Of a stretch of DNA of 41,355 bases, positions 26,302 through 32,380 are shown one piece after another (positions within the stretch are counted from its first letter, which is position 1; each line of letters starts with the position of its first letter). Below the pieces are notes generated by a model that worked only from the letters and a program-made list of their open reading frames with translations, had not been told where the DNA came from and made no database searches. The DNA comes from a virus, in the IMG/VR virus record IMGVR_UViG_3300042894_000896, positions 1 through 41,355 of that record. One strand, written 5' to 3'. The translations under genes and the position numbers were made by a program.

Positions 26302-26681
26302 TATGCGTTTATGCTCACATCAGCAAGAACGGTAATTTTGCCGATAACTGGTGTCCATATTTCAGAGTTGATGGTTACTTGAAGGTCGAATGATAGTTCG
26401 GTAACTATAGTTGTTTGACCTGTCCCCCATGTCTTTGTTAAACTTGCAGGTGCAGTAATGTCAACATACCCAGTGCCAGCGGTGACTGTTAATGTATCAA
26501 AACCACCATTCTTTAAATCATACGCAGAACTTGTGAAAGTCCAAGTAGAGATATTATAAAGTGTTTCTCCGTCTGTTTCATAGAATTCAATACGGATTCG
26601 GGCGGTATCACCACGCACAACCTTCCACTGCACAAAAGCAGGGTCAGCACCAAAGTTATCAGGAATTAAGCAATCAGACAT
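26301..26681 (-). CDS. Baseplate/fibre-associated protein (126 aa)
   Basis: Begins MSDCLIPDNFGADPAFVQWK and has RGDTARIRIEFYETDGETLY, a beta-sandwich pattern like the N-terminal domain of baseplate upper proteins; identity is uncertain. It is the first gene of the collagen operon. A GTG lies five codons upstream, but the ATG at 26681 is 6 nt after a TATAAT, which suggests a leaderless start there, and the upstream GTG overlaps the -10 element. Confidence 0.65.
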
Positions 26682-26687
26682 ACAATC

Positions 26688-26693
26688 ATTATA
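26688..26693 (-). promoter_or_regulatory. -10 promoter, probably leaderless, for the collagen operon
   Basis: Minus strand TATAAT, 6 nt before the ATG at 26681. The preceding bases are GTG rather than TGN. Confidence 0.55.
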
Positions 26694-26710
26694 CACTATA
26701 AATAAAAGAA

Positions 26711-26752
26711 CCAGTGCCTGAAGTGGGTATGAGAGAGAGTATCAGACACTGG
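26711..26752 (-). terminator. Terminator after the holin-like gene
   Basis: On the minus strand CCAGTGTCTGA pairs with TCAGGCACTGG (one G-T wobble) around a 20-nt loop, followed by TTCTTTTATTT. Confidence 0.7.
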
Positions 26753-26825
26753 CTCTATGATAGATTATATCATTTGTTAGGGATTTCTGTTTTCTATTTG
26801 ACAAATCACAAAAAGTGTGATACCC

Positions 26826-26890
26826 TCTTATCTATAGAGATAAGGGCTATATATTATATATTTATATATTAGTATATATTATAGTTTATA
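26826..26890. other. A+T-only block
   Basis: After ATAGAGATAAGGGC the sequence is almost pure A/T with alternating TATATATT runs up to about 26900. It lies directly after the stop of the 97-residue membrane protein, where transcription of the two arms diverges nearby. It could melt easily (origin or promoter region) or be spacer. No gene is present. Confidence 0.4.
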
Positions 26891-26906
26891 TATATTATAT
26901 TAATAA

Positions 26907-27200
26907 TCAAAGTTCGGTGTTTTCTGATTTTTTATTTTTGTTAGTCTTGACACCTTCGTTAATAAGAACGTTATAAAGGTTGTCGATTTTATCTTCTAGT
27001 CTATGAGACTTTTCTTCTAGTCTGTTAACCTGGTCTTTCATCGATGACCCTCCGTTAGGCTTAAGTTCGGATAAATCGTTTTTTAGTTCGGTTGATAGGA
27101 CTTTAATTTCTGCGGTAACGTACCATCTGATTCCGCCAACGGTAATAGCGATGATAGATAATGCGGTTAAGATTAAACCTGCCCAATCCGATATAGTCAT
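26907..27200 (-). CDS. Small membrane protein with coiled coil, holin candidate (97 aa)
   Basis: Residues about 5-30 (WAGLILTALSIIAITVGGIR) are one transmembrane segment. It is followed by a charged coiled coil (DQVNRLEEKSHRLEDKIDNL) and a Lys-rich tail. This is the layout of small phage proteins often annotated as holins or DUF2746-like in actinophages. A role in lysis with the NlpC/P60 protein is plausible but unproven. No Shine-Dalgarno site is seen. TATAAT lies 10 nt before the ATG, so the leader is nearly absent. Confidence 0.65.
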   Translation of the reverse strand: MTISDWAGLILTALSIIAITVGGIRWYVTAEIKVLSTELKNDLSELKPNGGSSMKDQVNRLEEKSHRLEDKIDNLYNVLINEGVKTNKNKKSENTEL

Positions 27201-27210
27201 AATATAAATA

Positions 27211-27216
27211 ATTATA
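27211..27216 (-). promoter_or_regulatory. -10 element for the 97-aa membrane protein
   Basis: Minus strand TATAAT, 10 nt before the ATG at 27200. Confidence 0.5.
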
Positions 27217-27469
27217 CACTGATTTTATAGTGTTTCGAGTTTTTAAAAACGGTCGAAATAGGAAACACCAAACCACCATAATGCCATGTATGCAAAATGT
27301 CTGCAATAGGGCAAATAATGGTTTAAATGCCCCTACAGCCGATTTTGATGTCTTTTTGTATAAACTATACGGTCATATCTTCTACAGGTCATATAAGGGC
27401 TATTTGGAGATAAAACATCAGGACAGAGTTTCTGTCTACCCTCGAAAAATTTATGCTTCGCATTATTTA
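27217..27469. other. Intergenic region between the two arms
   Basis: I see no convincing gene. It contains a TTTCGA...TCGAAA inverted repeat near 27233-27260 around an A/T-rich centre, and the upstream region of the helix-turn-helix gene. Both arms are transcribed away from here. Confidence 0.4.
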
Positions 27470-27478
27470 TGCTACAAT
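27470..27478 (+). promoter_or_regulatory. Extended -10 promoter for the helix-turn-helix gene
   Basis: TGC-TACAAT, about 20 nt before AAAGAGAGAG and the ATG at 27505. Confidence 0.55.
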
Positions 27479-27504
27479 AGAGTTCTAGCGAAAGAGAGAG
27501 CGAT

Positions 27505-27687
27505 ATGGAAAATAAAATTCCTTACATTAAGCATTACGAGTCAAAAGAATACCTCGAAAAATGCATAGCAGCACAAATGACATCAAAAGAAATAGCCAAA
27601 CAAACAAGAGTGTCATACAAACTAATTAACCATTGGCTAATCGTACACGGACTACTAAAGCCTACACCAGACATTAGGCTACCTTAA
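27505..27687 (+). CDS. Small helix-turn-helix protein (60 aa)
   Basis: Residues about 22-50 (AAQMTSKEIAKQTRVSYKLI then NHWLIVHGLL) form a helix-turn-helix of the type in small phage regulators and resolvase-like C-termini. It is preceded by AAAGAGAGAG. It is the first plus-strand gene after the divergence point and the only recognisable DNA-binding regulator in the window, so it could control one of the arms, possibly through the octamer promoters. That link is inference. Confidence 0.7.
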   Translation: MENKIPYIKHYESKEYLEKCIAAQMTSKEIAKQTRVSYKLINHWLIVHGLLKPTPDIRLP

Positions 27688-27825
27688 CTTACATACCGCC
27701 AAATCTGAAAAAATTTGTATTACACAAAATCTGAATATTTTGCTAATGTGTATGATACAGGGGTGTCGTATATAAAAAATAAGATAATTAGTGAGCACAC
27801 ATCTACCCCACTATCTACGTCTAAT

Positions 27826-27873
27826 ATAGGGGCACTGCACACCTATTGAATAGGGGCACTACACACCTGTTTT
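27826..27873. repeat. Tandem 24-bp repeat
   Basis: Two adjacent units start ATAGGGGCACTGCACACCT and ATAGGGGCACTACACACCT. A partial third unit (ATAGGGCG) follows at 27874, and CTGCACACCTGTTCA recurs at 27918-27932. Confidence 0.7.
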
Positions 27874-27885
27874 ATAGGGCGTTTA

Positions 27886-27900
27886 TAACAAATTGATAAC
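27886..27900 (+). repeat. TAAC/GATAAC element
   Basis: TAACAAATTGATAAC; one of eight related 15-mers before operons of the right arm. Confidence 0.6.
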
Positions 27901-27934
27901 GTAATGCGACACACCCCCTGCACACCTGTTCAAT

Positions 27935-27955
27935 GTCGTACCCCTGTGCTATTGT
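27935..27955 (+). promoter_or_regulatory. Degenerate octamer promoter
   Basis: GTCGTACC, 7 bp, TATTGT. Same spacing as the other octamer promoters and the right position before the 36-residue gene. Confidence 0.45.
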
Positions 27956-27983
27956 ATAAGTATAGAAAGAAAGGTAAAACTAA

Positions 27984-28094
27984 ATGAAGTTTTGTGAAAT
28001 AGATAGTAATGTTGTTGAGTTTGATTGGTGTGTTGAGTGTGGTGAAGATGTTTGTGTTGGTTGCCACAACGCTTATGGTTGCCCTGACGCTTGA
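27984..28094 (+). CDS. Tiny zinc-binding protein (36 aa)
   Basis: MKFCEIDSNVVEFDWCVECG and then EDVCVGCHNAYGCPDA. It has two CxxC pairs (Cys16/19 and Cys24/27) plus Cys4, His28 and Cys33, enough for one zinc site or two. AGAAAGG lies upstream. The TGA stop touches the next octamer promoter. Function unknown; the first of a dozen similar micro zinc proteins in this arm. Confidence 0.75.
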   Translation: MKFCEIDSNVVEFDWCVECGEDVCVGCHNAYGCPDA

Positions 28095-28095
28095 T

Positions 28096-28116
28096 GTCAG
28101 TGGTACCCTGTAAAAT
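28096..28116 (+). promoter_or_regulatory. Octamer promoter
   Basis: GTCAGTGG, 7 bp, TAAAAT. Confidence 0.7.
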
Positions 28117-28149
28117 AGTAATAACAAATAAAGAATAGGAAATAAATAA

Positions 28150-28281
28150 ATGAATGAAGCAAGAAAATACACACTAGTAGAATACACATTCGCAGGTCAG
28201 CGTGTTGTGTCTGCTATCCATCACCTAGACCTAATGAAGTTCCTAATTGAGAACAAGGACGCTAGGATAATTAGAAAGTAA
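28150..28281 (+). CDS. Small protein of unknown function (43 aa)
   Basis: Begins MNEARKYTLVEYTFAGQRVV and ends DARIIRK. It has a predicted beta hairpin then a helix (LDLMKFLIENK). It resembles the 42-residue protein at 31243, which has the same order of features (EYT, a Gly turn, DV or DL before FLI, then a basic end). The start lies after AATAGGAAAT. The stop overlaps a small hairpin. Confidence 0.7.
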   Translation: MNEARKYTLVEYTFAGQRVVSAIHHLDLMKFLIENKDARIIRK

Positions 28282-28289
28282 AACTTTCT
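28273..28289 (+). terminator. Weak hairpin at the stop codon
   Basis: AGAAAGT and ACTTTCT pair around AAA; no clear T-run follows. Confidence 0.4.
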
Positions 28290-28334
28290 GGCGTGTCGGA
28301 CTTGACAAATCCTTCATGCTGTGCCCGCCAAAAA

Positions 28335-28349
28335 TAACAGATTGATAAC
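28335..28349 (+). repeat. TAAC/GATAAC element
   Basis: TAACAGATTGATAAC directly after GCCCGCC. Confidence 0.6.
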
Positions 28350-28382
28350 ATTGTATAAGATTGGCGTGTTTGTCCCCTAAAT

Positions 28383-28403
28383 GTCAGTCCCCTATGCTAG
28401 TGT
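28383..28403 (+). promoter_or_regulatory. Octamer promoter (variant)
   Basis: GTCAGTCC, 7 bp, TAGTGT. Confidence 0.5.
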
Positions 28404-28428
28404 ATAAGTATAGAAAGAAAGGAAACAA

Positions 28429-28539
28429 ATGTTCGAAGTTTGCGAGATTTGTGATGTAGTAGTAGAAAAGGTCTTCATTGAAGAAGAGCAGGAAACAGGT
28501 TGCCAAATCTGTTGGGACGCCTATGGAGAAATCCACTAG
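28429..28539 (+). CDS. Tiny zinc-binding protein (36 aa)
   Basis: MFEVCEICDVVVEKVFIEEE then QETGCQICWDAYGEIH. Two CxxC knuckles (Cys5/8 and Cys25/28) separated by a short hairpin form a minimal zinc ribbon. AAAGAAAGG precedes the ATG. It resembles the other CxxC proteins of this arm. Function unknown. Confidence 0.75.
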   Translation: MFEVCEICDVVVEKVFIEEEQETGCQICWDAYGEIH

Positions 28540-28547
28540 GCTCCAAT

Positions 28548-28568
28548 GTCAGTGGTATCCTGTAAAGT
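28548..28568 (+). promoter_or_regulatory. Octamer promoter
   Basis: GTCAGTGG, 7 bp, TAAAGT. Confidence 0.7.
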
Positions 28569-28597
28569 AATAGTATCTAAAGAATAGGAAATAATAA

Positions 28598-28834
28598 ATG
28601 TACGAAAAGTTTTGTGTTGCTTGTGGTTTTGTCTTGGAGACAGACTTAGATTTTGTGTCTATGTGTTATGGTTGTTCGGCATTCTCAACTAAGTCAATAG
28701 AGTTTTTATCTACTTGGGTACCTGCGACCTGTGGTGATGATGTATGCTTTACAGATTTTCAGGGTATGCCAAACCTAGATGGTAAGACCTGTTCACACCT
28801 AGAAGACTTTGACGCTGTATTGGATAACTACTAA
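28598..28834 (+). CDS. Zinc-binding protein (78 aa)
   Basis: Cys6/9 (FCVACG) and Cys23/26 (MCYGCS) form a small zinc ribbon, followed by an acidic C-terminal part with three more cysteines (TCGDDVCFTD and GKTCSHLED). AATAGGAAAT precedes the ATG. The stop overlaps the start of the next micropeptide (TAATG). Function unknown. Confidence 0.75.
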   Translation: MYEKFCVACGFVLETDLDFVSMCYGCSAFSTKSIEFLSTWVPATCGDDVCFTDFQGMPNLDGKTCSHLEDFDAVLDNY

Positions 28835-28893
28835 TGGAAGCGTTTCTATTCATACTAATTCTAATACCGCTAATTTATTTACTAGGAGAATAA
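28834..28893 (+). CDS. Transmembrane micropeptide (19 aa)
   Basis: MEAFLFILILIPLIYLLGE. A single hydrophobic helix coupled to the upstream gene by TAATG. Two similar 18-19-residue peptides occur at 32885 and 36308. Its last codons contain AGGAGA, which serves as ribosome binding site for the next gene, so it could instead be a by-product of that site. Confidence 0.5.
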   Translation: MEAFLFILILIPLIYLLGE

Positions 28894-28895
28894 CA

Positions 28896-29015
28896 ATGAC
28901 TACACTACCAACATACTCTCAAGCGTTCGCCTGTAAGCGTTGCTCTACTATCTCATCAGTCTTAGTTGTAAAAGGTATCATCAAAGTATTTAGTTGTAGG
29001 TGTGTCGCTACTTGA
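28896..29015 (+). CDS. Tiny zinc-binding protein (39 aa)
   Basis: MTTLPTYSQAFACKRCSTIS... with CKRC and a C-terminal CRC. The ATG at 28896 follows TAGGAGAATAAC. A longer in-frame start at 28809 would overlap two genes and has no ribosome site, so I reject it. Function unknown. Confidence 0.7.
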   Translation: MTTLPTYSQAFACKRCSTISSVLVVKGIIKVFSCRCVAT

Positions 29016-29048
29016 CACGCTTACAATTTTATGCCCGCCAAAATTTGA

Positions 29049-29063
29049 TAACGAAATGATAAC
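29049..29063 (+). repeat. TAAC/GATAAC element
   Basis: TAACGAAATGATAAC shortly after GCCCGCC. Confidence 0.6.
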
Positions 29064-29097
29064 AAATCTAAGAAACACGCCTAAATCTACCCTAAAT

Positions 29098-29118
29098 GTC
29101 AGTGGTGGGTGTTAGTGT
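29098..29118 (+). promoter_or_regulatory. Octamer promoter
   Basis: GTCAGTGG, 7 bp, TAGTGT. Confidence 0.6.
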
Positions 29119-29159
29119 ATAACTATAAGAAATAAAACTACTAATGAAAGGAGTCAGCA

Positions 29160-29351
29160 ATGACTTACTACGATAACTATGAAGATGATAAAGAATACGC
29201 TAAGGAAGTGTATTGGGATAGTAAGGGTATGGGTTACCTAAACCCTGCTCCTGCTCCTGTTGTGTATGTGAGAGATACACAGTGTTCCAAGTGTAAGCGT
29301 TGGGGTTCTGCTAAGGCAGTTGCTTACCACGAAACTAAGTGTAAGGCTTAG
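29160..29351 (+). CDS. Small protein with a zinc finger (63 aa)
   Basis: Acidic, Tyr-rich N-terminus (MTYYDNYEDDKEYAKEVYW), a short Pro/Ala linker (NPAPAPVVYV) and a C-terminal finger with CSKCKRW, His57 and Cys61 (a CCHC-type site). AAAGGAG precedes the ATG. A zinc-mediated nucleic-acid or protein contact is plausible; function unknown. Confidence 0.75.
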   Translation: MTYYDNYEDDKEYAKEVYWDSKGMGYLNPAPAPVVYVRDTQCSKCKRWGSAKAVAYHETKCKA

Positions 29352-29400
29352 GCTTTTGTAGGGCTGGCTACCCTCCAAAAAACGCCCGCCAAAATTTTTA

Positions 29401-29415
29401 TAACAAAATGGTAAC
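29401..29415 (+). repeat. TAAC/GATAAC element
   Basis: TAACAAAATGGTAAC after GCCCGCC. Confidence 0.6.
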
Positions 29416-29449
29416 AAATCCAAGAAACACCCCTAAACCTCCCACAAAT

Positions 29450-29470
29450 GTCAGTGGCACCTGTTACTAT
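29450..29470 (+). promoter_or_regulatory. Octamer promoter
   Basis: GTCAGTGG, 7 bp, TACTAT. Confidence 0.65.
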
Positions 29471-29498
29471 CATAATAGATAAAAGAAATGAGAAATAA

Positions 29499-29666
29499 AT
29501 GAGACTAAATAAAAAGGTTCAGGTAAATCCAGAGTTCCACGCTAAGACAAGGGCTTTGGTAGAAAACCTAATGAGACGAACAGAACTAACCAAGAAGTTA
29601 GATAATGAAACACTAACTACTGATGAGTTTTTAGAACTAATGGCGTTGCTTGCCAACAAAAACTAA
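29499..29666 (+). CDS. Small helical protein (55 aa)
   Basis: MRLNKKVQVNPEFHAKTRAL..., highly charged and helical, ending TDEFLELMALLANKN. The last 15 residues resemble the end of the 39-residue protein at 30063 (PSEFDELQALFVKLNK), so the two are probably paralogues. It follows AAAAGAAATGAG. Function unknown. Confidence 0.7.
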   Translation: MRLNKKVQVNPEFHAKTRALVENLMRRTELTKKLDNETLTTDEFLELMALLANKN

Positions 29667-29700
29667 ATAAATAAATAACTACTAAAAGAAATGAGAAATA

Positions 29701-29889
29701 ATGAATAATGAAATTGTAAAATGCGAATACGGAAGTTGCGAAAATGAAGCAACCACTGTAAGTTGGAAACAACCTGCTAGGTATCCTAACCCTAATGGTG
29801 TTGGTGAGATAGTTCCTAACAAAGTTCTAATCAAAACTTGTTACGCTTGTGACTTGTGGATAGATTTGCGAAGATACGGAACTGACTAA
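29701..29889 (+). CDS. Small zinc-binding protein (62 aa)
   Basis: MNNEIVKCEYGSCENEATTV has Cys8 and Cys13. A second pair, Cys47/Cys50 in KTCYACDLW, completes a zinc ribbon. The linker is Pro/Asn-rich (ARYPNPNGVGEIVPNK). AAAGAAATGAG precedes the ATG. Function unknown. Confidence 0.75.
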   Translation: MNNEIVKCEYGSCENEATTVSWKQPARYPNPNGVGEIVPNKVLIKTCYACDLWIDLRRYGTD

Positions 29890-29900
29890 GTTAGTAAAAG

Positions 29901-29926
29901 TTTTGGGTCTAATACCCCAAAATTTT
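29901..29926 (+). terminator. Terminator
   Basis: TTTTGGG pairs with CCCAAAA around an 8-nt loop and is followed by TTTT, then GGGCGGGC. Confidence 0.65.
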
Positions 29927-29943
29927 GGGCGGGCAAATTTTTA

Positions 29944-29958
29944 TAACGAAATGATAAC
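29944..29958 (+). repeat. TAAC/GATAAC element
   Basis: TAACGAAATGATAAC after GGCGGGC. Confidence 0.6.
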
Positions 29959-30013
29959 GGATTTATAAATGTTCGTAAAAACCCCCATTATTAGCGTGTT
30001 TTATGCTCTCAAT

Positions 30014-30034
30014 GTCAGTGGTATGGTATAGGCT
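30014..30034 (+). promoter_or_regulatory. Octamer promoter
   Basis: GTCAGTGG, 7 bp, TAGGCT (poor -10). Confidence 0.55.
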
Positions 30035-30062
30035 ATTAGTAAGTCAAAGAAAGGACTACCAA

Positions 30063-30182
30063 ATGACTACTTATGAGATGAAAATGAGATACAAGGAACT
30101 TATGCGTATCGCTGAAAGCGACACAATGTTGCCAAGTGAGTTTGATGAACTACAAGCGTTATTTGTAAAACTAAACAAATAA
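30063..30182 (+). CDS. Small helical protein (39 aa)
   Basis: MTTYEMKMRYKELMRIAESD followed by a short linker and PSEFDELQALFVKLNK. The C-terminus resembles the 55-residue protein at 29499. AAAGAAAGG lies upstream. Function unknown. Confidence 0.7.
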   Translation: MTTYEMKMRYKELMRIAESDTMLPSEFDELQALFVKLNK

Positions 30183-30242
30183 TCGCAAAACCAAAACTAA
30201 ATAAATAAATAATAATCTACAAAAAAAAGAAATGAGAAATAA

Positions 30243-30653
30243 ATGAAAATAAATAACTACAAAGCAAATGTTAGCGTTCTATCAGTTAGCGTTTATCGCA
30301 AACTCTATGCTGAAATGTCTAGTCAGTTGGAACGTGGAGAATTGTCATCAGCAATTCATAAACTAATTCACCCTATAACTAATGTTTATCTAAACCCTGA
30401 CTATGAAAATGATAATTTCCTAGTTGCTAAAAATGGTTATCGTTATTCTGTTGAGATGGATAATTGGGGAACAACTGAGTTCGCTAATGTAAAATCTGTT
30501 CTTGCTGAATTGCGTGAAATGGAAATTCCATCTTACCAAAGTGGAGATAGAATTTCGGAAAGTGAAACTAAGTTTCTTGGTTATCTAAAAATGTGTTGCG
30601 TGTTGCGTAGTAGAGCCTTGCTTGCTCACTCTTACAGGGTTGAGCAACGCTAA
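30243..30653 (+). CDS. Protein of unknown function (136 aa)
   Basis: I do not recognise this protein. It begins MKINNYKANVSVLSVSVYRK and has a helical segment (SVYRKLYAEMSSQLERGELS), a Tyr/Asn-rich middle and a basic C-terminal helix (MCCVLRSRALLAHSYRVEQR). It follows AAAAGAAATGAG and shares an operon with the 39-residue gene. One of the few genes over 100 codons in this arm. Confidence 0.7.
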   Translation: MKINNYKANVSVLSVSVYRKLYAEMSSQLERGELSSAIHKLIHPITNVYLNPDYENDNFLVAKNGYRYSVEMDNWGTTEFANVKSVLAELREMEIPSYQSGDRISESETKFLGYLKMCCVLRSRALLAHSYRVEQR

Positions 30654-30702
30654 AACTAATTAGCAAAAAAAATAATTGTGTTAGTAAAAATAAAATTGCT
30701 AA

Positions 30703-30717
30703 CGCAAAAATTTTGCG
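30703..30717 (+). terminator. Palindromic hairpin at the operon end
   Basis: CGCAAAA and TTTTGCG flank one A. The T-stretch is inside the stem, so terminator strength is uncertain. Confidence 0.45.
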
Positions 30718-30769
30718 GGCAAATCCGAACAGGTGTTCGAATTAAGTAAGGTGTTTTGTTTTCCCCAAT

Positions 30770-30790
30770 GTCAGTGGCTAATGGTAAGTT
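30770..30790 (+). promoter_or_regulatory. Octamer promoter, leaderless
   Basis: GTCAGTGG, 7 bp, TAAGTT, then 6 nt to the ATG at 30797 with no ribosome binding site. Confidence 0.65.
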
Positions 30791-30796
30791 ATAAAT

Positions 30797-30943
30797 ATGA
30801 AAGATAAAAACTGTTTCCTTTGCTCCGTGTGTGTCCCTGCTCACCTTGTTGTAATCTCTAATGGCAATGTGTTCCGTTCCTGTGAGAAGTGTCTAATCTC
30901 ATACCCTGCCAACCTTGTTGAAACAACTGTTCCACTAACCTAA
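30797..30943 (+). CDS. Small zinc-binding protein (48 aa)
   Basis: MKDKNCFLCSVCVPAHLVVI has Cys6, Cys9 and Cys12; Cys29/Cys32 in RSCEKCLIS complete a zinc ribbon. The ATG lies 6 nt downstream of the -10, so translation probably starts on a leaderless mRNA. Function unknown. Confidence 0.75.
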   Translation: MKDKNCFLCSVCVPAHLVVISNGNVFRSCEKCLISYPANLVETTVPLT

Positions 30944-30955
30944 AGAAAGGCACCA

Positions 30956-31069
30956 ATGCTACTATATAGTGATGACTACGAACCAGATGACTACGAGGGA
31001 GACCAAGAGTTGAACGAGTATGAAGACGATTGGTCTACAGTTGAAAGCGAATTGTTTGGCGATTGCTAA
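30956..31069 (+). CDS. Acidic protein with a shared C-terminal tag (37 aa)
   Basis: Starts MLLYSDDYEPDDYEGDQELN and ends DDWSTVESELFGDC. The last 14 residues are identical to the end of the 45-residue protein at 33404, while the rest differs apart from acidity. AAAGAAAGG precedes the ATG. The tag suggests a conserved binding peptide. Function unknown. Confidence 0.72.
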   Translation: MLLYSDDYEPDDYEGDQELNEYEDDWSTVESELFGDC

Positions 31070-31192
31070 CTTGACAAAAACCCGAAAGGGTGCCCGCACA
31101 AAATTTTCTAAAAGTCAATACGACACGCCAATAATTTTCCCATAATTAACCTAGTTAATTCTTTTAGAAATGTGCCTGAAATGCTATCAAAT

Positions 31193-31213
31193 GTCAGTGG
31201 TTGCCTATACAAT
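31193..31213 (+). promoter_or_regulatory. Octamer promoter
   Basis: GTCAGTGG, 7 bp, TACAAT. Confidence 0.7.
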
Positions 31214-31242
31214 AGAAGTAAGTTAAAAGAAAAGGAAATTAA

Positions 31243-31371
31243 ATGTCAAAACACTTCGTAATTATGGAATACACTAACGCTAATGGCGAAACTAGAAATC
31301 AGGCTATGCGTTCAGTAGATGTTGCTGAGTTTCTAATCAAATACCCAAATGCCAAGCGTGTTTGTGGCTAA
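31243..31371 (+). CDS. Small protein of unknown function (42 aa)
   Basis: MSKHFVIMEYTNANGETRNQ then AMRSVDVAEFLIKYPNAKRV. A beta hairpin followed by a helix, paralogous in layout to the 43-residue protein at 28150. AAAAGGAAAT precedes the ATG. The stop TAA overlaps the AAT just before the next octamer. Confidence 0.7.
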   Translation: MSKHFVIMEYTNANGETRNQAMRSVDVAEFLIKYPNAKRVCG

Positions 31372-31373
31372 AT

Positions 31374-31394
31374 GTCAGTGGCTCCCCTTATAAT
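31374..31394 (+). promoter_or_regulatory. Octamer promoter
   Basis: GTCAGTGG, 7 bp, TATAAT. Confidence 0.75.
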
Positions 31395-31422
31395 AGAATT
31401 ACTCAAAAAGAATAGGAAATAA

Positions 31423-31593
31423 ATGTTAGATAAAGACTTCAACACAGATGAACTAATGGCAGAACTAAAAACTAAAGATGGTTTTGCTTCACTAAATCCA
31501 ACTGCTTATGCGTTTGGACTTTGCTTTGGACAACTAAACGAAAAGCAAAAAGCAATGATTGCTAAAATTGTAAATGGTATGGAGAATAAATAA
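31423..31593 (+). CDS. Small protein of unknown function (56 aa)
   Basis: MLDKDFNTDELMAELKTKDG then FASLNPTAYAFGLCFGQLNE and a basic helix. Compact helical composition with one Cys. AATAGGAAAT precedes the ATG. It is coupled to the following membrane protein gene by TAATG. Function unknown. Confidence 0.7.
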   Translation: MLDKDFNTDELMAELKTKDGFASLNPTAYAFGLCFGQLNEKQKAMIAKIVNGMENK

Positions 31594-31799
31594 TGGTAAA
31601 AGTTGCTTTGGTAATCTCAACACTAATTCTAGGTATGTTCAGTTTCATAATCGCAGGTTCATTTACATACTTGTCAAGAATAACTAATGAAGTTTCTAAC
31701 AGCGTTCAGGCTGGACAATGGAACTTGATTGGTATTCAGTTTGTATTTGTAGCATTCGCATTAGCAATTGGATTTATAATTCATTCACGGAAAAAGTAA
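31593..31799 (+). CDS. Small membrane protein with two TM segments (68 aa)
   Basis: Hydrophobic segments at about 4-27 (ALVISTLILGMFSFIIAGSF) and 46-64 (LIGIQFVFVAFALAIGFII) flank a short polar loop, and the protein ends SRKK. By the positive-inside rule both ends probably face the cytoplasm. It could alter host membrane function or exclude other phages, or be a holin; no motif decides. Starts at TAATG. Confidence 0.7.
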   Translation: MVKVALVISTLILGMFSFIIAGSFTYLSRITNEVSNSVQAGQWNLIGIQFVFVAFALAIGFIIHSRKK

Positions 31800-31815
31800 A
31801 ACTAAATAATTTTGT

Positions 31816-31847
31816 GGTGTGTTGAAACTTGACATACCCCAAAATTT
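31816..31847 (+). terminator. Terminator
   Basis: GGTGTGT pairs with ACATACC around a 9-nt loop and is followed by CCAAAATTTTT. Confidence 0.6.
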
Positions 31848-31967
31848 TTGCCCGCCCCTGTGGATAACTCTGTGGATAACATTTATGAACAGGTTTACGA
31901 CACTCCCGAAAAACCTCCATAACATTATTGTTATAAAGGCAAAAAGTGGCGTTTCAATGTTCCAAAT

Positions 31968-31988
31968 GTCAGTGGCTAACGCTATACT
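31968..31988 (+). promoter_or_regulatory. Octamer promoter
   Basis: GTCAGTGG, 7 bp, TATACT. Confidence 0.75.
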
Positions 31989-32016
31989 AGTATTATCAAG
32001 AAAAGAAAGGGACACT

Positions 32017-32163
32017 ATGTCTAAAATGAAAGAACTATTTACTGAGCAGACCAGCATTATTTTTGATGTTGCTGAATGCGTGGAGTGTGGCGTTGAGATT
32101 GAATTTGCTACTGATGACGAGTTTGCCAAGTTAGTTAGTGAACACGCTTGTGTTCGCTACTGA
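32017..32163 (+). CDS. Small zinc-finger protein (48 aa)
   Basis: MSKMKELFTEQTSIIFDVAE then CVECGVEIEF and SEHACVRY, giving a CxxC...HxxC-like site. The ATG at 32017 follows AAAGAAAGG. A longer in-frame start at 31819 would run through the terminator and promoter region, so I reject it. Function unknown. Confidence 0.75.
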   Translation: MSKMKELFTEQTSIIFDVAECVECGVEIEFATDDEFAKLVSEHACVRY

Positions 32164-32164
32164 T

Positions 32165-32185
32165 GTCAGTGGCTAGATGTATAAT
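32165..32185 (+). promoter_or_regulatory. Octamer promoter
   Basis: GTCAGTGG, 7 bp, TATAAT. It overlaps the upstream stop region. Confidence 0.75.
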
Positions 32186-32209
32186 AAGTTTATCAAGAAA
32201 GGAAAACTA

Positions 32210-32329
32210 ATGACACATTGCTCAGACTGTATTACAGAATTACTAGAGGGTGAACTAATTATTTGCGACCCTTGCAGAATGAACAGAGTATTCAACAAAA
32301 TGTTTACTGAGATTGTTGATAACGCTTGA
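32210..32329 (+). CDS. Tiny zinc-binding protein (39 aa)
   Basis: MTHCSDCITELLEGELIICD then PCRMNRVFNKMF. Two CxxC knuckles (Cys4/7 and Cys19/22) are followed by a helix. Similar in layout to the 47-residue protein at 33678. AAGAAAGGAAA precedes the ATG. Function unknown. Confidence 0.75.
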   Translation: MTHCSDCITELLEGELIICDPCRMNRVFNKMFTEIVDNA

Positions 32330-32330
32330 T

Positions 32331-32351
32331 GTCAGTGGTTAGCCCTATAAT
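32331..32351 (+). promoter_or_regulatory. Octamer promoter
   Basis: GTCAGTGG, 7 bp, TATAAT. Confidence 0.75.
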
Positions 32352-32380
32352 AGAATTACTCAAAAGAAATGGAAAATAAA

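Larger units (their letters stand above)
27688..27934. other. Non-coding region before the small-gene arm
   Basis: No gene is seen. It holds two AAATCTGAA copies near 27700-27735, the 24-bp tandem repeat, a TAAC/GATAAC element and the first octamer-like promoter. Confidence 0.5.

Noticed and set aside
27230-27568. 112-codon plus-strand frame across the intergenic region
   Set aside because: It has no ribosome site, an unlike amino acid composition, and overlaps the better helix-turn-helix gene with a clear start.
27826-27932. CRISPR array
   Set aside because: Only two adjacent 24-bp units with no spacers between them, and no cas genes.
30720-30745. tRNA T-arm-like GTTCGAATT
   Set aside because: The rest of a cloverleaf is missing; it belongs to a CGAACA/TGTTCG hairpin. 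I found no tRNA gene in the window.
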